NCBI GenBank assembly: GCA_903844635.1
Contig: CAIMUF010000074.1
Location: 221,346-285,345, forward strand
Direction: 5' to 3'
DNA: 64,000 nt
Source of the DNA: an uncultured Sulfuricurvum sp.
GTDB taxonomy: Bacteria > Campylobacterota > Campylobacteria > Campylobacterales > Sulfurimonadaceae
The position numbers and the translations under genes were made by a program. Of this stretch, positions 8,308 to 16,570 are shown in pieces; position 1 is the stretch's first letter, and the number at the start of each line of letters is the position of its first letter. The notes below the pieces were generated by a model. That model was given only the letters and a program-made list of their open reading frames with translations, ran no database searches and was not told the origin of the DNA.

Positions 8308-9666
8308 TCAATCTTTCCGTTCTTTGGTTTTATCAAGAAAATTAGCCCACCATTGCATTAATGGACGCATCTGTTCAGTGTAATCGGCCATGTGGGTATA
8401 GGCACGAATGGCTTTATTGTTTTCATGATGGTCGAGCACACGTTCGCGAGTTTCAAATAAGGCATCGTGTTCTTTTGCATAGGTTTCGCTGAGGCTGCGA
8501 AAAGTTCCACGAAAACTATGTGTGGTTTGTTTACGACCTTTGGATTCATCTGTAAAACCCATAATGCGAAGGGCTTTATTGCATGTCTCTTCATTCATGT
8601 GATCTTCGAAATCTTTAATACCGTGAAATATCCATGCTCCCCAACCGGTAATTTCTCGTGTCTCATTTAAAATTGAGATGGCTTGATCGGGTAAAGGTAG
8701 CACAAAATCAGGCAATGAGGGGTCAGGAACCTTCATTGCTGGTCGAGGTATGGTCAAGGTGCGTTTATCAAAATCGATCATATCCCATCGGAGCGTTGTG
8801 AGATTTTCCGCACGATAGGGAAGAATTACTACAAGTCGTAACGCATTGCGAACTATTTTGCTATGTTTGTAGCCATCAATTGCGCGGAGGAGTTCACCTA
8901 AGATTTTTTCGTCAGTAATTTTTGCATAGTGATGATTTCCTTTACTTGGCGGAACGATTTCATTAATATCGATTTCCATCGTAATATTAATGGGGGTTCG
9001 CTTATTGGCTTTTGCCCATTTCCATAGTTGCTTGCAGATGTCAAAAACACGACGGGCAGTTTCCGCTTTACCGTCAATAGCTTTATGACTTTTTGGAGTT
9101 ACAACGTTAGGAACATTTTTGATGCAATTAATAATATCGCTGTCCGTAATATCCTCGATTACCTTTTCTCCGAGAGCAGGGAGAATATAGTGTTTCATGC
9201 GACTTTGGTAACGATCTACTTGACCGAGGCTGATAGCGTTGCTTTTAAAAATTAGAAAATCATTGAGAACATATTTTAGAAGATTCTGCTGCTTTTCTTT
9301 GTCAAGAGTAGCATGCAGTTTAATTTCGGCTTTTTCATCTTTACGTTTTTCAGAAGGGTTAATACCTTGAGATAGAAGAGTTCTGTACTCTCGACATAAA
9401 TCTCGAGCATCACTAAGTGAAATTTCGGGGTATTTTCCTAGTGAGAGCGTGTTTTCTTTCTCGTTAAAATGATATTTAAATCTCCAAAGTTTAGAACCTT
9501 GTATTGTTATTTCTTTTATGGTTTGATCAGGAAGTACTTCTTTGATTTTTTTATAGGCTTTGATGATTAAAATGAGACCATCACCATCATAAAGCTTTTT
9601 GTCTTTTTCAATTGATGCTATTTTTTTGAGTAAGGAATCGCTTAAAGGTTTCGTTATACGTGCCAT
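8308..9666 (-). CDS. P4-type tyrosine integrase (site-specific recombinase)
   Basis: The frame is open further upstream, but the real start is most likely ATG at 9666 (MARITKPLSD), which has an AAAAAGG ribosome-binding site 5-6 bases ahead and matches the usual N-terminus of this family. The 452-aa product has a DUF4102-like arm-binding domain (SLGKYPEISLSDARDLCREY), a SAM-like core-binding domain, and a catalytic domain. Visible active-site elements are the first Arg in YRAENLTTLRW, the box HSFRGTFRS and the C-terminal HHENNKAIRAYTHMADY with the nucleophilic Tyr. The tail LMQWWANFLD is typical of P4/island integrases. It lies next to the 3' end of tRNA-Phe, its probable attachment site. Confidence 0.92.
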   Translation of the reverse strand: MARITKPLSDSLLKKIASIEKDKKLYDGDGLILIIKAYKKIKEVLPDQTIKEITIQGSKLWRFKYHFNEKENTLSLGKYPEISLSDARDLCREYRTLLSQGINPSEKRKDEKAEIKLHATLDKEKQQNLLKYVLNDFLIFKSNAISLGQVDRYQSRMKHYILPALGEKVIEDITDSDIINCIKNVPNVVTPKSHKAIDGKAETARRVFDICKQLWKWAKANKRTPINITMEIDINEIVPPSKGNHHYAKITDEKILGELLRAIDGYKHSKIVRNALRLVVILPYRAENLTTLRWDMIDFDKRTLTIPRPAMKVPDPSLPDFVLPLPDQAISILNETREITGWGAWIFHGIKDFEDHMNEETCNKALRIMGFTDESKGRKQTTHSFRGTFRSLSETYAKEHDALFETRERVLDHHENNKAIRAYTHMADYTEQMRPLMQWWANFLDKTKERKD

Positions 9667-9719
9667 TTTGAGCCTTTTTAAGGGTACTTTTTTTATATAA
9701 AATGATTGTACCGAAAAGA

Positions 9720-9741
9720 TACCCCTAAACGTACCCCTAAA
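9720..9741. repeat. Short direct repeat upstream of the integrase
   Basis: TACCCCTAAA occurs twice, at 9720-9729 and 9732-9741, 12 bp apart, about 50-75 bp upstream of the integrase start. A nearby inverted pair (GGTAC and GTACC around 9680-9713) flanks an AT-rich segment. Such iterons next to an integrase are candidates for binding by the integrase or its excisionase, or for autoregulation of the int promoter. Confidence 0.5.
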
Positions 9742-9830
9742 AATCTTGGATTTGGATAAATGACTATGGATGAGGCTGGACGGGTAAAATAGCTTAAAGT
9801 GCTTGAATGACGAGATTTGTAAGGTATTTT

Positions 9831-9880
9831 TGGATGAGTTTGGATGAGTTTGGATGAGTTTGGATTGCTTTGGAAGTGTT
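9831..9880. repeat. Five tandem decamers beside the tRNA 3' end
   Basis: Three perfect copies of TGGATGAGTT (9831-9840, 9841-9850, 9851-9860) are followed by two degenerate copies, TGGATTGCTT and TGGAAGTGTT. The block abuts the 3' end of tRNA-Phe at 9883. The period equals one helical turn, which would put protein-binding sites on one face of the DNA. Arm-type sites for the neighbouring integrase are the likeliest reading. Confidence 0.75.
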
Positions 9881-9882
9881 GG

Positions 9883-9958
9883 TGGTGGCCAATCTCGGAA
9901 TCGAACCAAGGACACGCAGATTTTCAATCTACTGCTCTACCGACTGAGCTAATTGGCC
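9883..9958 (-). tRNA. tRNA-Phe (GAA)
   Basis: The minus strand folds as a 76-nt tRNA. The acceptor is GGCCAAT paired with ATTGGCC, followed by the discriminator and an encoded CCA. The D-arm is AGCTCAGTCGGTAGAGC, the anticodon loop is TTGAAAA (anticodon GAA, phenylalanine) and the T-loop is TTCGATT. The gene is intact, and its 3' end faces the integrase gene, so it is the probable insertion site of the island to the left. It is the boundary between accessory and core DNA. Confidence 0.97.
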
Positions 9959-10016
9959 ACGTTTTGTGGAGTGCAAGTATAGCTAGCAAAGCTTAAAAAT
10001 AAGCTTAATGCTTGTT

Positions 10017-11219
10017 TTATTTTTGCGCAAGCTCTTTAAAGAGATTTCCTCGCACGGCATAAGAGGTAAATTGGTCCAGACTGGCAGCGGCTGGAGAGAG
10101 CATTGCGACGCTTTGACGATTGTGTTTTTGTTTGATCTGTTCTACTGCGACATCGAGAGTATTGCACAGTGTGCAAGGGATATTGTATTGTTTGCACAGT
10201 GCTTCAAGTCTGGTTGCGTTAGCACCGATAGCATAAACCGTGAGTTCGTACTTTTTGAGAGGGATAAACAGCTCTTCAAGTTCAACACCCTTGTCATCGC
10301 CACCGAGGACTAAGTGTATCGGGAATTCGCCATAGGTACGTAATGCTGCAAGTGTAGCATCGATATTCGTTGCTTTGGAATCATTGACCCAGAGGCGGTT
10401 TTTGCTATCACGAAACTCTTCTTGGCGGTGAGGATCGAGGATAAAGGCATTGATGCGGTCATAATCAACACGATCATAAAGGATTTTATCAATCCCCATC
10501 GCGATCATGGCATCCATCAAAAATGCTCCTTTAAATTTGATTTTAGACGCATCAAATCCGAAATACTTCGCTAAATCTTTTTCATTTTCGTAGAGGATTT
10601 TAAATCCCTTTGTTGGAACATCCGCAAACATTTTGGGCAAGATGATGGCTTCTCCCTCTTTCATCATCGAGAGCGGTTTGAGTTTGGCTTCAAAATACGC
10701 TTCCATGCTTCCATGCCAGCTCACGTGATCGGGAGTGACAGGAAGCAGGGCATAAATATTCGGACGGGCTACTTCGTTATAGTGCATACTAAAGGAACTT
10801 GTTTCTAAAATCCAAATAGGTGCATCGGGTGATAGATCAGCCAGCGGAGTTCCAATGTTTCCGCCGCTGATCGCCCCTTTGTCTTTTAGTAGATGTTCGA
10901 CCATTTGTGTGGTGGTAGTTTTTCCGTTAGTCCCACTGATCCAGATGGAAAAAGGCATTTTAGGAGCAAAAAAATCGTACTCACTGATGAGATGCGATGC
11001 ACTTTGAATCAGCGGATGGGATGGTGGAAATCCGGGAGAGGGGATTTCATGGGTAAAAGCTCTTGTATCAAATTCGCTAACAGGTTTGAGCTGATTTCCT
11101 TCCTCATCAATAAAAGGCTTGGTCACTTTGTCATCAAAAAAAGTACAAGATCCCATACGTTTAGCAATAGCACGGGTTGTTTTGCCGTACCCGAAACAGG
11201 CAATTTTCATGTTTTCCAT
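10017..11219 (-). CDS. murD: UDP-N-acetylmuramoyl-L-alanine:D-glutamate ligase
   Basis: This 400-aa Mur ligase adds D-glutamate to UDP-MurNAc-L-Ala in the cytoplasmic steps of peptidoglycan synthesis. The ATP-binding loop GTNGKTTT is at about residues 96-103. The family motifs DPHRQEEF and NDSKATNIDATLAAL are present, as is HLVLGGDDKGVE near the C-terminal domain. The protein is slightly short for MurD, as in other Campylobacterota. The ATG at 11219 overlaps the mraY stop by one base (TAATG). An alternative Met4 (11210) gives MKIACFGYG, which fits the family start well. Confidence 0.95.
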   Translation of the reverse strand: MENMKIACFGYGKTTRAIAKRMGSCTFFDDKVTKPFIDEEGNQLKPVSEFDTRAFTHEIPSPGFPPSHPLIQSASHLISEYDFFAPKMPFSIWISGTNGKTTTTQMVEHLLKDKGAISGGNIGTPLADLSPDAPIWILETSSFSMHYNEVARPNIYALLPVTPDHVSWHGSMEAYFEAKLKPLSMMKEGEAIILPKMFADVPTKGFKILYENEKDLAKYFGFDASKIKFKGAFLMDAMIAMGIDKILYDRVDYDRINAFILDPHRQEEFRDSKNRLWVNDSKATNIDATLAALRTYGEFPIHLVLGGDDKGVELEELFIPLKKYELTVYAIGANATRLEALCKQYNIPCTLCNTLDVAVEQIKQKHNRQSVAMLSPAAASLDQFTSYAVRGNLFKELAQK

Positions 11220-12277
11220 TAACGAATCTTCATTGTGATCAGGGCAAGGATGTTAGAAAGCATCGCAATAATCCAAAATCGAACGATAATTTTGTTTTCT
11301 GCCCACTGTTTCATTTCAAAATGATGATGGATCGGTGCCATTAAAAAGACCCTTTTTTTGCGGAGTTTGTAGCTTCCTACTTGTAAGATGACCGATACCG
11401 TTTCAATGACGAAAATAAAGCCGATGAGAATAAGTAAAATTTCACTTTTCCCGATAATCGCCATATACGCGATAAAAGCACCCAATGTAAGTGAACCGCT
11501 GTCTCCCATAAAGACTTGAGCAGGATGACAGTTGAACCATAAAAATCCAACCAGTGAGCCAATAAGTGCTGCCGCGATGACGACCACTTCTCCCGCAGGG
11601 ATTTTAGGCATCAAGAGATAGTGAGAGAGGGCGGCATTACCGACAACATAGACGATAACACTCAAGGAAAGGAGGGCAAATACCGAGGGAACAGTCGCAA
11701 GACCATCCAGCCCATCGGTAAGATTAACGGCATTCGAAGTAGCAATGATGACCAAAACCCAAAATCCGATACTAAAATAGCCCATATCAAAAAGACTTGA
11801 TTTGACAAACGGCACATAAAAACCGGTTTCGAGTTTTGCAAAATAGATCAAAAAAGCCCCAATAGCCAGTCCAAAAACGAGCTGAAGAGCAAGTTTTGAT
11901 TTAGCACTCAGACCTGCAAGATTATCACTGCCCCGAATTTTTCCCCAATCGTCCGTAAAACCGATGTAGCCATAAAAAACCAGTGTGAGCAATCCACCAA
12001 TAGCAAAAGGATTCATAATATTGACAGTTAGCAAGGAAGCAATAACAGTGGAAGCGATAAAGACGATTCCTCCCATGGTTGGTGTTTTGGCTTTACTTTG
12101 GTGAGCACTGACATATTCATTAATGGGTTGCACTTTAGCGGATCGTTGCGCCCATGAGATGAAACGGGGCATAATAAAAAGTGTAAGTAATAAGCCGATA
12201 AAAAAAGCAAGACCTGCTCGAACAGTGATGTATTGAAGAATATTAATACCGAGATGTAGATGAAACCAATATAACAT
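11219..12277 (-). CDS. mraY: Phospho-N-acetylmuramoyl-pentapeptide transferase
   Basis: This polytopic membrane enzyme transfers phospho-MurNAc-pentapeptide to undecaprenyl phosphate, making lipid I. About ten hydrophobic segments are visible, with the family motifs SAKVQPI...[28 protein letters not shown] and APIHHHFE. The start is placed at 12277 ([13 protein letters not shown]), which matches the usual N-terminus; an in-frame ATG 7 codons upstream (12298) is less likely. The 352-aa length is normal. It is followed directly by murD, so the two form a small peptidoglycan operon transcribed away from gpmI. Confidence 0.95.
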   Translation of the reverse strand: MLYWFHLHLGINILQYITVRAGLAFFIGLLLTLFIMPRFISWAQRSAKVQPINEYVSAHQSKAKTPTMGGIVFIASTVIASLLTVNIMNPFAIGGLLTLVFYGYIGFTDDWGKIRGSDNLAGLSAKSKLALQLVFGLAIGAFLIYFAKLETGFYVPFVKSSLFDMGYFSIGFWVLVIIATSNAVNLTDGLDGLATVPSVFALLSLSVIVYVVGNAALSHYLLMPKIPAGEVVVIAAALIGSLVGFLWFNCHPAQVFMGDSGSLTLGAFIAYMAIIGKSEILLILIGFIFVIETVSVILQVGSYKLRKKRVFLMAPIHHHFEMKQWAENKIIVRFWIIAMLSNILALITMKIR

Positions 12278-12360
12278 TAAATGACTCTTTGTCGACAAAA
12301 TTGTAAAGCAAGTGACATTTTAATATAATTAGTCAAAAGTTTGATTAATCAGGAGGCAAA

Positions 12361-13836
12361 ATGAACAAAAAAACCGTTTTGGTCATTACCGATGGGATTG
12401 GGTACTCGCCCAAACACTCTTTTAATGCCTTTCATGCTGCACATAAACCGACGTATACTCAGTTATTTGCACACGTTCCTCATTCTCTTATCGACACCTT
12501 TGGTTTAAGTGTCGGTTTGCCTGAGGGACAGATGGGAAATTCTGAAGTAGGGCACATGAGTATGGGAAGTGGACGGGTACTGTATCAAGATCTGGTCAAA
12601 ATTTCTCTCGCGCTGGAAGATGGCAGTTTTGAACGTAACGAAGTCTTTAATGCTTTATTAAAAACAAGTAATCGGCTCCATCTCATAGCTCTTATGAGTG
12701 ATGGCGGAGTTCATTCGCATATTGATCACTTGATAGGCGTTGCAGAGATTGCCGCCGATGCAGGCAAGGAAGTATGGCTTCATCTCATTAGTGACGGACG
12801 AGATGTTTCTCCTACTTCTGCGATCCATTTTGTCCAAACTATCAAAGCGCATGGACGTCGTAACATTCGAATTGGTTCATTGGGCGGGCGTTTTTATGCG
12901 ATGGATCGGGATAATCGTTGGGAACGTATTGAACGCGGCTATAACGCCATTGTCAACGCAACGCCAAAAAGTGAACAAAGTGTTACCGATTACATTGAAA
13001 ATTCGTACGCCAAAGGTGAACAGGATGAATTTATCGTCCCGACTGCCTTCGATGGATACGAAGGAATTAGTGAAGGGGATGCGGTTTTAACCCTTAACTT
13101 TAGAAGCGATCGGATGAGACAATTCGCAACTGCTTTAGGTGATGAACAATTTGAGGGGTTTGAACGTCGTTTTGTCCCTATCCATTTTGCTACGATGACG
13201 CAGTATGATAAAAGCTTTCCATTTCCCGTTTTATTTCCTAAAGATGCACCGGTAAATACGCTTTCTGAAGTGATTTCACGTGCCGGAAAACGTCAGCTTC
13301 ATACGGCGGAAACAGAAAAATATGCGCATGTCACCTTTTTCTTTAATGGCGGTATCGAAGAACCGTATGAGAATGAAACACGTGTTTTGATCCCCAGTCC
13401 TCAAGTCAAAACCTACGATATGAAACCTGAGATGAGTGCTGCAGAAGTAGGCGATGTCGTGGTAAAAGCGATTGCTGAGGGGATTGACTTTATTGTGGTA
13501 AACTTTGCCAATGGTGATATGGTGGGGCACACGGGCAATTTTGAAGCGGCTACACGTGCAGTTGAAGCCGTGGATGAGCAGCTTGGACGGATTGTCGAAG
13601 CTGCAAAAGCCCAAGGATACGCGATGGTACTTACATCCGATCACGGAAACTGTGAAGAGATGCGTGATGATGCAGGTAATACCTTGACCAATCATACGGT
13701 TGGTAAAGTATGGTGTTTTGTTGTGGCGGATGAGGTCAAAGAAGTCCATCCGGGTGCACTCAATAACATTGCGCCGACAGTTTTAAAATTGATGGGAATT
13801 GAAATCCCATCTGAGATGGACACACCATTGATTTGA
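12361..13836 (+). CDS. gpmI: 2,3-bisphosphoglycerate-independent phosphoglycerate mutase
   Basis: This 491-aa metalloenzyme interconverts 3- and 2-phosphoglycerate in glycolysis and gluconeogenesis. It belongs to the alkaline-phosphatase superfamily. The first metal ligand lies in VITDGIG (D11), and the phosphorylated serine is S61 in QMGNSEVGHMSMG. HSHIDHL and LTSDHGNCE supply further metal ligands near 120 and 420. A perfect AGGAGG lies 5 bases before the ATG. It is transcribed divergently from mraY; the 80-bp gap should hold both promoters. Confidence 0.96.
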   Translation: MNKKTVLVITDGIGYSPKHSFNAFHAAHKPTYTQLFAHVPHSLIDTFGLSVGLPEGQMGNSEVGHMSMGSGRVLYQDLVKISLALEDGSFERNEVFNALLKTSNRLHLIALMSDGGVHSHIDHLIGVAEIAADAGKEVWLHLISDGRDVSPTSAIHFVQTIKAHGRRNIRIGSLGGRFYAMDRDNRWERIERGYNAIVNATPKSEQSVTDYIENSYAKGEQDEFIVPTAFDGYEGISEGDAVLTLNFRSDRMRQFATALGDEQFEGFERRFVPIHFATMTQYDKSFPFPVLFPKDAPVNTLSEVISRAGKRQLHTAETEKYAHVTFFFNGGIEEPYENETRVLIPSPQVKTYDMKPEMSAAEVGDVVVKAIAEGIDFIVVNFANGDMVGHTGNFEAATRAVEAVDEQLGRIVEAAKAQGYAMVLTSDHGNCEEMRDDAGNTLTNHTVGKVWCFVVADEVKEVHPGALNNIAPTVLKLMGIEIPSEMDTPLI

Positions 13837-13935
13837 ACGCCAAAGGAATAAAATCCCTTTGGCTACGCTCGCCGCTAAGGCACTGAAGCTTGCCTCTTTC
13901 GAGGCAGATTATTTTATGAAAAAGGGTATAAATAA
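13837..13935 (+). terminator. Two hairpins between gpmI and fabG
   Basis: GCCAAAGG (13839-13846) pairs with CCTTTGGC (13856-13863), and TGCCTC pairs with GAGGCA at 13891-13906 around a TTTC loop, followed by an A/T-rich stretch (GATTATTTTATG). The pair could end gpmI transcription or act as RNA-processing structures. The second hairpin is the better intrinsic-terminator candidate, though its T-run is interrupted. Confidence 0.45.
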
Positions 13936-14679
13936 ATGAAATTCACAGGTAAAAATGTTTTAGTAACCGGTTCAAGCCGAGGTATCGGTGCCGAAGTAGC
14001 AAAAGTATTGGCAGGATATGGTTTAAAAGTATGGATTAACTACCGCAGCGGAGCAACGGCAGCCGATGCAGTTAAAGATGAGATTGAGCGTGCTGGCGGA
14101 AAAGCAGCTGTTATTGGATTCGATGTGAGCGATGAAGCAGCCTTTGTCGATGCGGTCAAAACAATTATTGATGCGGATGGCGAATTATCGTACTTGGTTA
14201 ACAATGCAGGGATCACGAACGATAAATTGGCAATGCGCATGAAAGCCGAAGAGTTCACCAGCGTCATCGATGCCAATCTTACTTCTGCATTTATTGGTTG
14301 TCGAGAAGCGATGAAAGCGATGCGCAAACAAAAATTTGGAAGCGTTGTCAACATGGCATCCATCGTCGGTGAAACCGGCAATGCAGGTCAAACCAACTAT
14401 GCGGCCTCCAAGGGCGGAATGATTGCAATGACAAAAAGTTTTGCGATAGAAGCAGCAACGAGCGGTATTCGCTATAACTGTATCACTCCAGGCTTTATTG
14501 CAACCGACATGACCGATGAGCTAAAAGAGGAAGTGAAAGCAGCCTTTACCGCTAAAATCCCAATGGCTCGTTTTGGTAACGCTGCGGAAGTGGCAGAAGC
14601 AACAGCATTTTTACTCAGTGATCATGCAAGCTACATCACGGGTGAAACACTTAAAGTAAATGGTGGAATGTATATGTGA
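13936..14679 (+). CDS. fabG: 3-oxoacyl-[ACP] reductase
   Basis: This 247-aa short-chain dehydrogenase reduces 3-oxoacyl-ACP with NADPH in fatty-acid elongation. The cofactor loop is TGSSRGIG (11-18), the structural NNAG is at 89-92 and the catalytic set is S142, Y155 and K159 (YAASK). The C-terminal DHASYITGETLKVNGGMYM is typical of FabG. The genes that follow are acpP, fabF and accA, so it heads a fatty-acid gene cluster. Nothing is unusual in the frame. Confidence 0.95.
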   Translation: MKFTGKNVLVTGSSRGIGAEVAKVLAGYGLKVWINYRSGATAADAVKDEIERAGGKAAVIGFDVSDEAAFVDAVKTIIDADGELSYLVNNAGITNDKLAMRMKAEEFTSVIDANLTSAFIGCREAMKAMRKQKFGSVVNMASIVGETGNAGQTNYAASKGGMIAMTKSFAIEAATSGIRYNCITPGFIATDMTDELKEEVKAAFTAKIPMARFGNAAEVAEATAFLLSDHASYITGETLKVNGGMYM

Positions 14680-14694
14680 AAAGCGTATTAAAAA

Positions 14695-14834
14695 GCCAAC
14701 TGCTTGGCTTTTTTAGCTTTGAAACCAAAGGCTATATGCGTAAGCATAGCCGAAGGTGGGCGTCACATTAATGCCAACTGCTTGGCTTTTTTAGCTTTGA
14801 AACCGAAGGCTGTGTGCGAAAGCAAAGCCGAAGA
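14695..14834 (+). repeat. Tandemly duplicated terminator unit between fabG and acpP
   Basis: A unit of about 62 bp occurs at 14695-14756 and again, with a few changes, at 14773-14834. Each copy starts with an intrinsic terminator (GCCAA ctgc TTGGC followed by TTTTTT). Each then carries a second hairpin: GGCTAT...ATAGCC in the first copy and a shortened GGCT...AGCC version in the second. The duplication puts two terminators ahead of acpP, isolating that highly expressed gene from fabG read-through. Confidence 0.8.
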
Positions 14835-14877
14835 AAGGTAAATTAGAGGGAAATTTCCCAACTTAAGCTAAATATGT

Positions 14878-14911
14878 TATAATTTGGCGATTTTATTCAT
14901 ATGAACAGGAG
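14878..14911 (+). promoter_or_regulatory. acpP promoter -10 box and ribosome-binding site
   Basis: TATAAT at 14878-14883 lies 33 bp before the acpP start, and an AGGAG Shine-Dalgarno sequence is at 14907-14911. No good -35 hexamer is visible, as is common in Campylobacterota. Together with the two terminators just upstream, this suggests acpP has its own transcription unit. Confidence 0.65.
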
Positions 14912-14916
14912 CTATT

Positions 14917-15147
14917 ATGGCACTTTTGGAAGACATTAAAGAAGTAGTGGTTGAGCAACTTAGCGTAAACCCGGACGAAGTAAAAGCGGATTCTAAATTC
15001 GTAGAAGATCTTGGCGCTGATAGCCTTGATGTTGTTGAATTGGTAATGGCTCTTGAAGAGAAATTCGATATCGAAATTCCTGATGATGAAGCGGAAAAAA
15101 TCCAAACGGTTCAAGATGTAATCAATTACATCGAAGGCAAAAAGTAA
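14917..15147 (+). CDS. acpP: Acyl carrier protein
   Basis: This 76-aa acidic protein carries growing acyl chains on a phosphopantetheine arm. The attachment serine is S36 in the invariant DSLDVVELV. Length and charge (pI clearly acidic) are normal. It lies between fabG and fabF, with its own promoter-like TATAAT and a hairpin at its 3' side, so its level is probably set independently of the neighbours. Confidence 0.97.
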   Translation: MALLEDIKEVVVEQLSVNPDEVKADSKFVEDLGADSLDVVELVMALEEKFDIEIPDDEAEKIQTVQDVINYIEGKK

Positions 15148-15212
15148 TCACTATTGATTATGTATCTCTAAATTCTCAAAAAATTTGTTTTTTGAAGCTT
15201 TAGGGGATTGCA

Positions 15213-15257
15213 AAGGACTCAAGTCCTTGCTATAAAAACGGATGAGTTCGTTTTTAT
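15213..15257. terminator. Hairpins between acpP and fabF
   Basis: Two stems follow acpP. AAGGACT (15213-15219) pairs with AGTCCTT (15222-15228). ATAAAAACG (15232-15240) pairs with CGTTTTTAT (15249-15257) across an 8-base loop. The second is a symmetrical A-stem-T terminator that could work in either direction, or an attenuator that lets part of acpP transcription reach fabF. Confidence 0.6.
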
Positions 15258-15337
15258 GTAACATTAAAGATGAGAGTGATTTTAACTGTTGGCTTGTATG
15301 AGCCATCGTTTAAGACCATTGATACGCAGGAGAAAAT

Positions 15338-16561
15338 GTGAAACGAGTAGTAGTAACCGGCATGGGAATGATCAACGCATTGGGCCATGACAAAGAAAGT
15401 TCTTTTAAGGCTATTTGCGAGGGAGAATGCGGTATCGATATGATTACTATTTTTGACGCATCTCAGCACAGTGTACAAATTGCTGGAGAAGTAAAAGGAT
15501 TTGATCCTGAAACCGTAATGCATCCAAAAGAAGTAAAAAAAGCGGATCGTTTTATCCATTTCGGACTTAAAGCAGCGCAAGAAGCAATGCTGGATGCAGG
15601 ATTGAATGCAGACATAGACAAAGACCGTTTTGGTATCAGTGCAGCAGCAGGAATTGGTGGTTTGGCAGCGATTGAAGCGAGTTCTATCGTATTAGAGACC
15701 AAAGGTCCACGTCGTATTTCTCCATTTTTTATCCCTTCGGCACTTGTTAATATGCTTGGCGGATTTGTTTCGATTGAGCACGGGCTTAAGGGTCCTAATC
15801 TTTCAAGTGTAACAGCGTGTGCAGCAGGAACGCATGGAATTAGTGAAGCAGCAAAAACTATTATGGTTGGCGGCGCAGATCAGATGCTCGTAGTTGCCGC
15901 TGAATCAGCGATTTGTGGAGTAGGCATCGGTGGGTTTGCAGCAATGAAAGCGCTCTCTACAAGAAACGATGAGCCTAAAAAAGCGTCTCGTCCTTTTGAT
16001 GCAGATCGTACAGGATTTGTAATGGGTGAGGGTGCTGCGGCCTTAGTACTTGAAGAATATGAGAGTGCAATTGCGCGCGGAGCACGTATTTATGCAGAGC
16101 TTATCGGCTTTGGTGAAAGTGGTGATGCCAATCACATTACAACTCCTGCTCCTGGCGGAGAGGGTGCAGCGCGCGCGATGAAAGCAGCGATGAAAATGGC
16201 TGGTCAGCCAAAAGTTGATTACATCAATGCTCACGGAACCAGCACCAAGTACAATGACTGGTATGAAACAATGGCAACAAAAGCAACATTCGGTGGGGCT
16301 GAAAATTGTCCTCCAATCAGCTCAACCAAAGGTCAAACAGGTCACTGTCTCGGTGCTGCAGGCGGGATAGAAGCCGTTGTTAGTATCATGGCAATGCGCG
16401 ATAGCATTATTCCTCCGACCATCAACTATGAAACACCTGATGTTGATTGCGATTTGGATATTGTCCCTAATGTAGCACGAAAAGCTGAGCTTAACGTGGT
16501 TATGAGTAATTCATTTGGATTTGGCGGCACGAACGGTGTTGTTATTTTCAGAAAAATCTAA
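15338..16561 (+). CDS. fabF: 3-oxoacyl-[ACP] synthase II (KAS II)
   Basis: This 407-aa condensing enzyme elongates acyl-ACP with malonyl-ACP. The acyl-accepting cysteine is C161 in VTACAAGTHG. The two catalytic histidines lie in NAHGTSTKYND and KGQTGHCLGAAG, and the gatekeeper/glycine loop is NSFGFGGTNG at the C-terminus. The start at 15338 is GTG (GTGAAACGAG), preceded by an AGGAG sequence. The gene precedes accA by only 9 bp, suggesting co-transcription. Confidence 0.96.
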   Translation: MKRVVVTGMGMINALGHDKESSFKAICEGECGIDMITIFDASQHSVQIAGEVKGFDPETVMHPKEVKKADRFIHFGLKAAQEAMLDAGLNADIDKDRFGISAAAGIGGLAAIEASSIVLETKGPRRISPFFIPSALVNMLGGFVSIEHGLKGPNLSSVTACAAGTHGISEAAKTIMVGGADQMLVVAAESAICGVGIGGFAAMKALSTRNDEPKKASRPFDADRTGFVMGEGAAALVLEEYESAIARGARIYAELIGFGESGDANHITTPAPGGEGAARAMKAAMKMAGQPKVDYINAHGTSTKYNDWYETMATKATFGGAENCPPISSTKGQTGHCLGAAGGIEAVVSIMAMRDSIIPPTINYETPDVDCDLDIVPNVARKAELNVVMSNSFGFGGTNGVVIFRKI

Positions 16562-16570
16562 GGCACTCTT

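Larger units (their letters stand above)
1..9900. mobile_element. Integrative genomic island at tRNA-Phe carrying RM and candidate defence genes (left end outside window)
   Basis: The segment from the window edge to the 3' end of tRNA-Phe holds an integrase gene next to the tRNA and a run of genes on the minus strand that are all restriction or defence-like. Core housekeeping genes begin immediately on the other side of the tRNA. This is the usual layout of an element that inserted into a tRNA 3' end. The dispersed GTCATTCCCG repeats seen in the core part of the window are absent here. The distal attachment site is not in the window, so the true length is unknown. Confidence 0.7.

Noticed and set aside
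9831..9880. The decamer array as a CRISPR
   Set aside because: The repeats are 10 bp with no spacers, so they cannot be a CRISPR array.
9667..9927. N-terminal extension of the integrase to 9927
   Set aside because: The extra residues run into the tRNA-Phe gene and lack similarity to integrases; ATG at 9666 with a good ribosome-binding site fits better.
13276..13749. A 157-aa open frame on the minus strand inside gpmI
   Set aside because: It is fully antisense to a strongly conserved enzyme gene, has no ribosome-binding site I can see and no recognisable domain.
14695..14834. The duplicated unit as a CRISPR or tandem-repeat locus
   Set aside because: There are only two copies and each one is a terminator hairpin, which explains the repeat.
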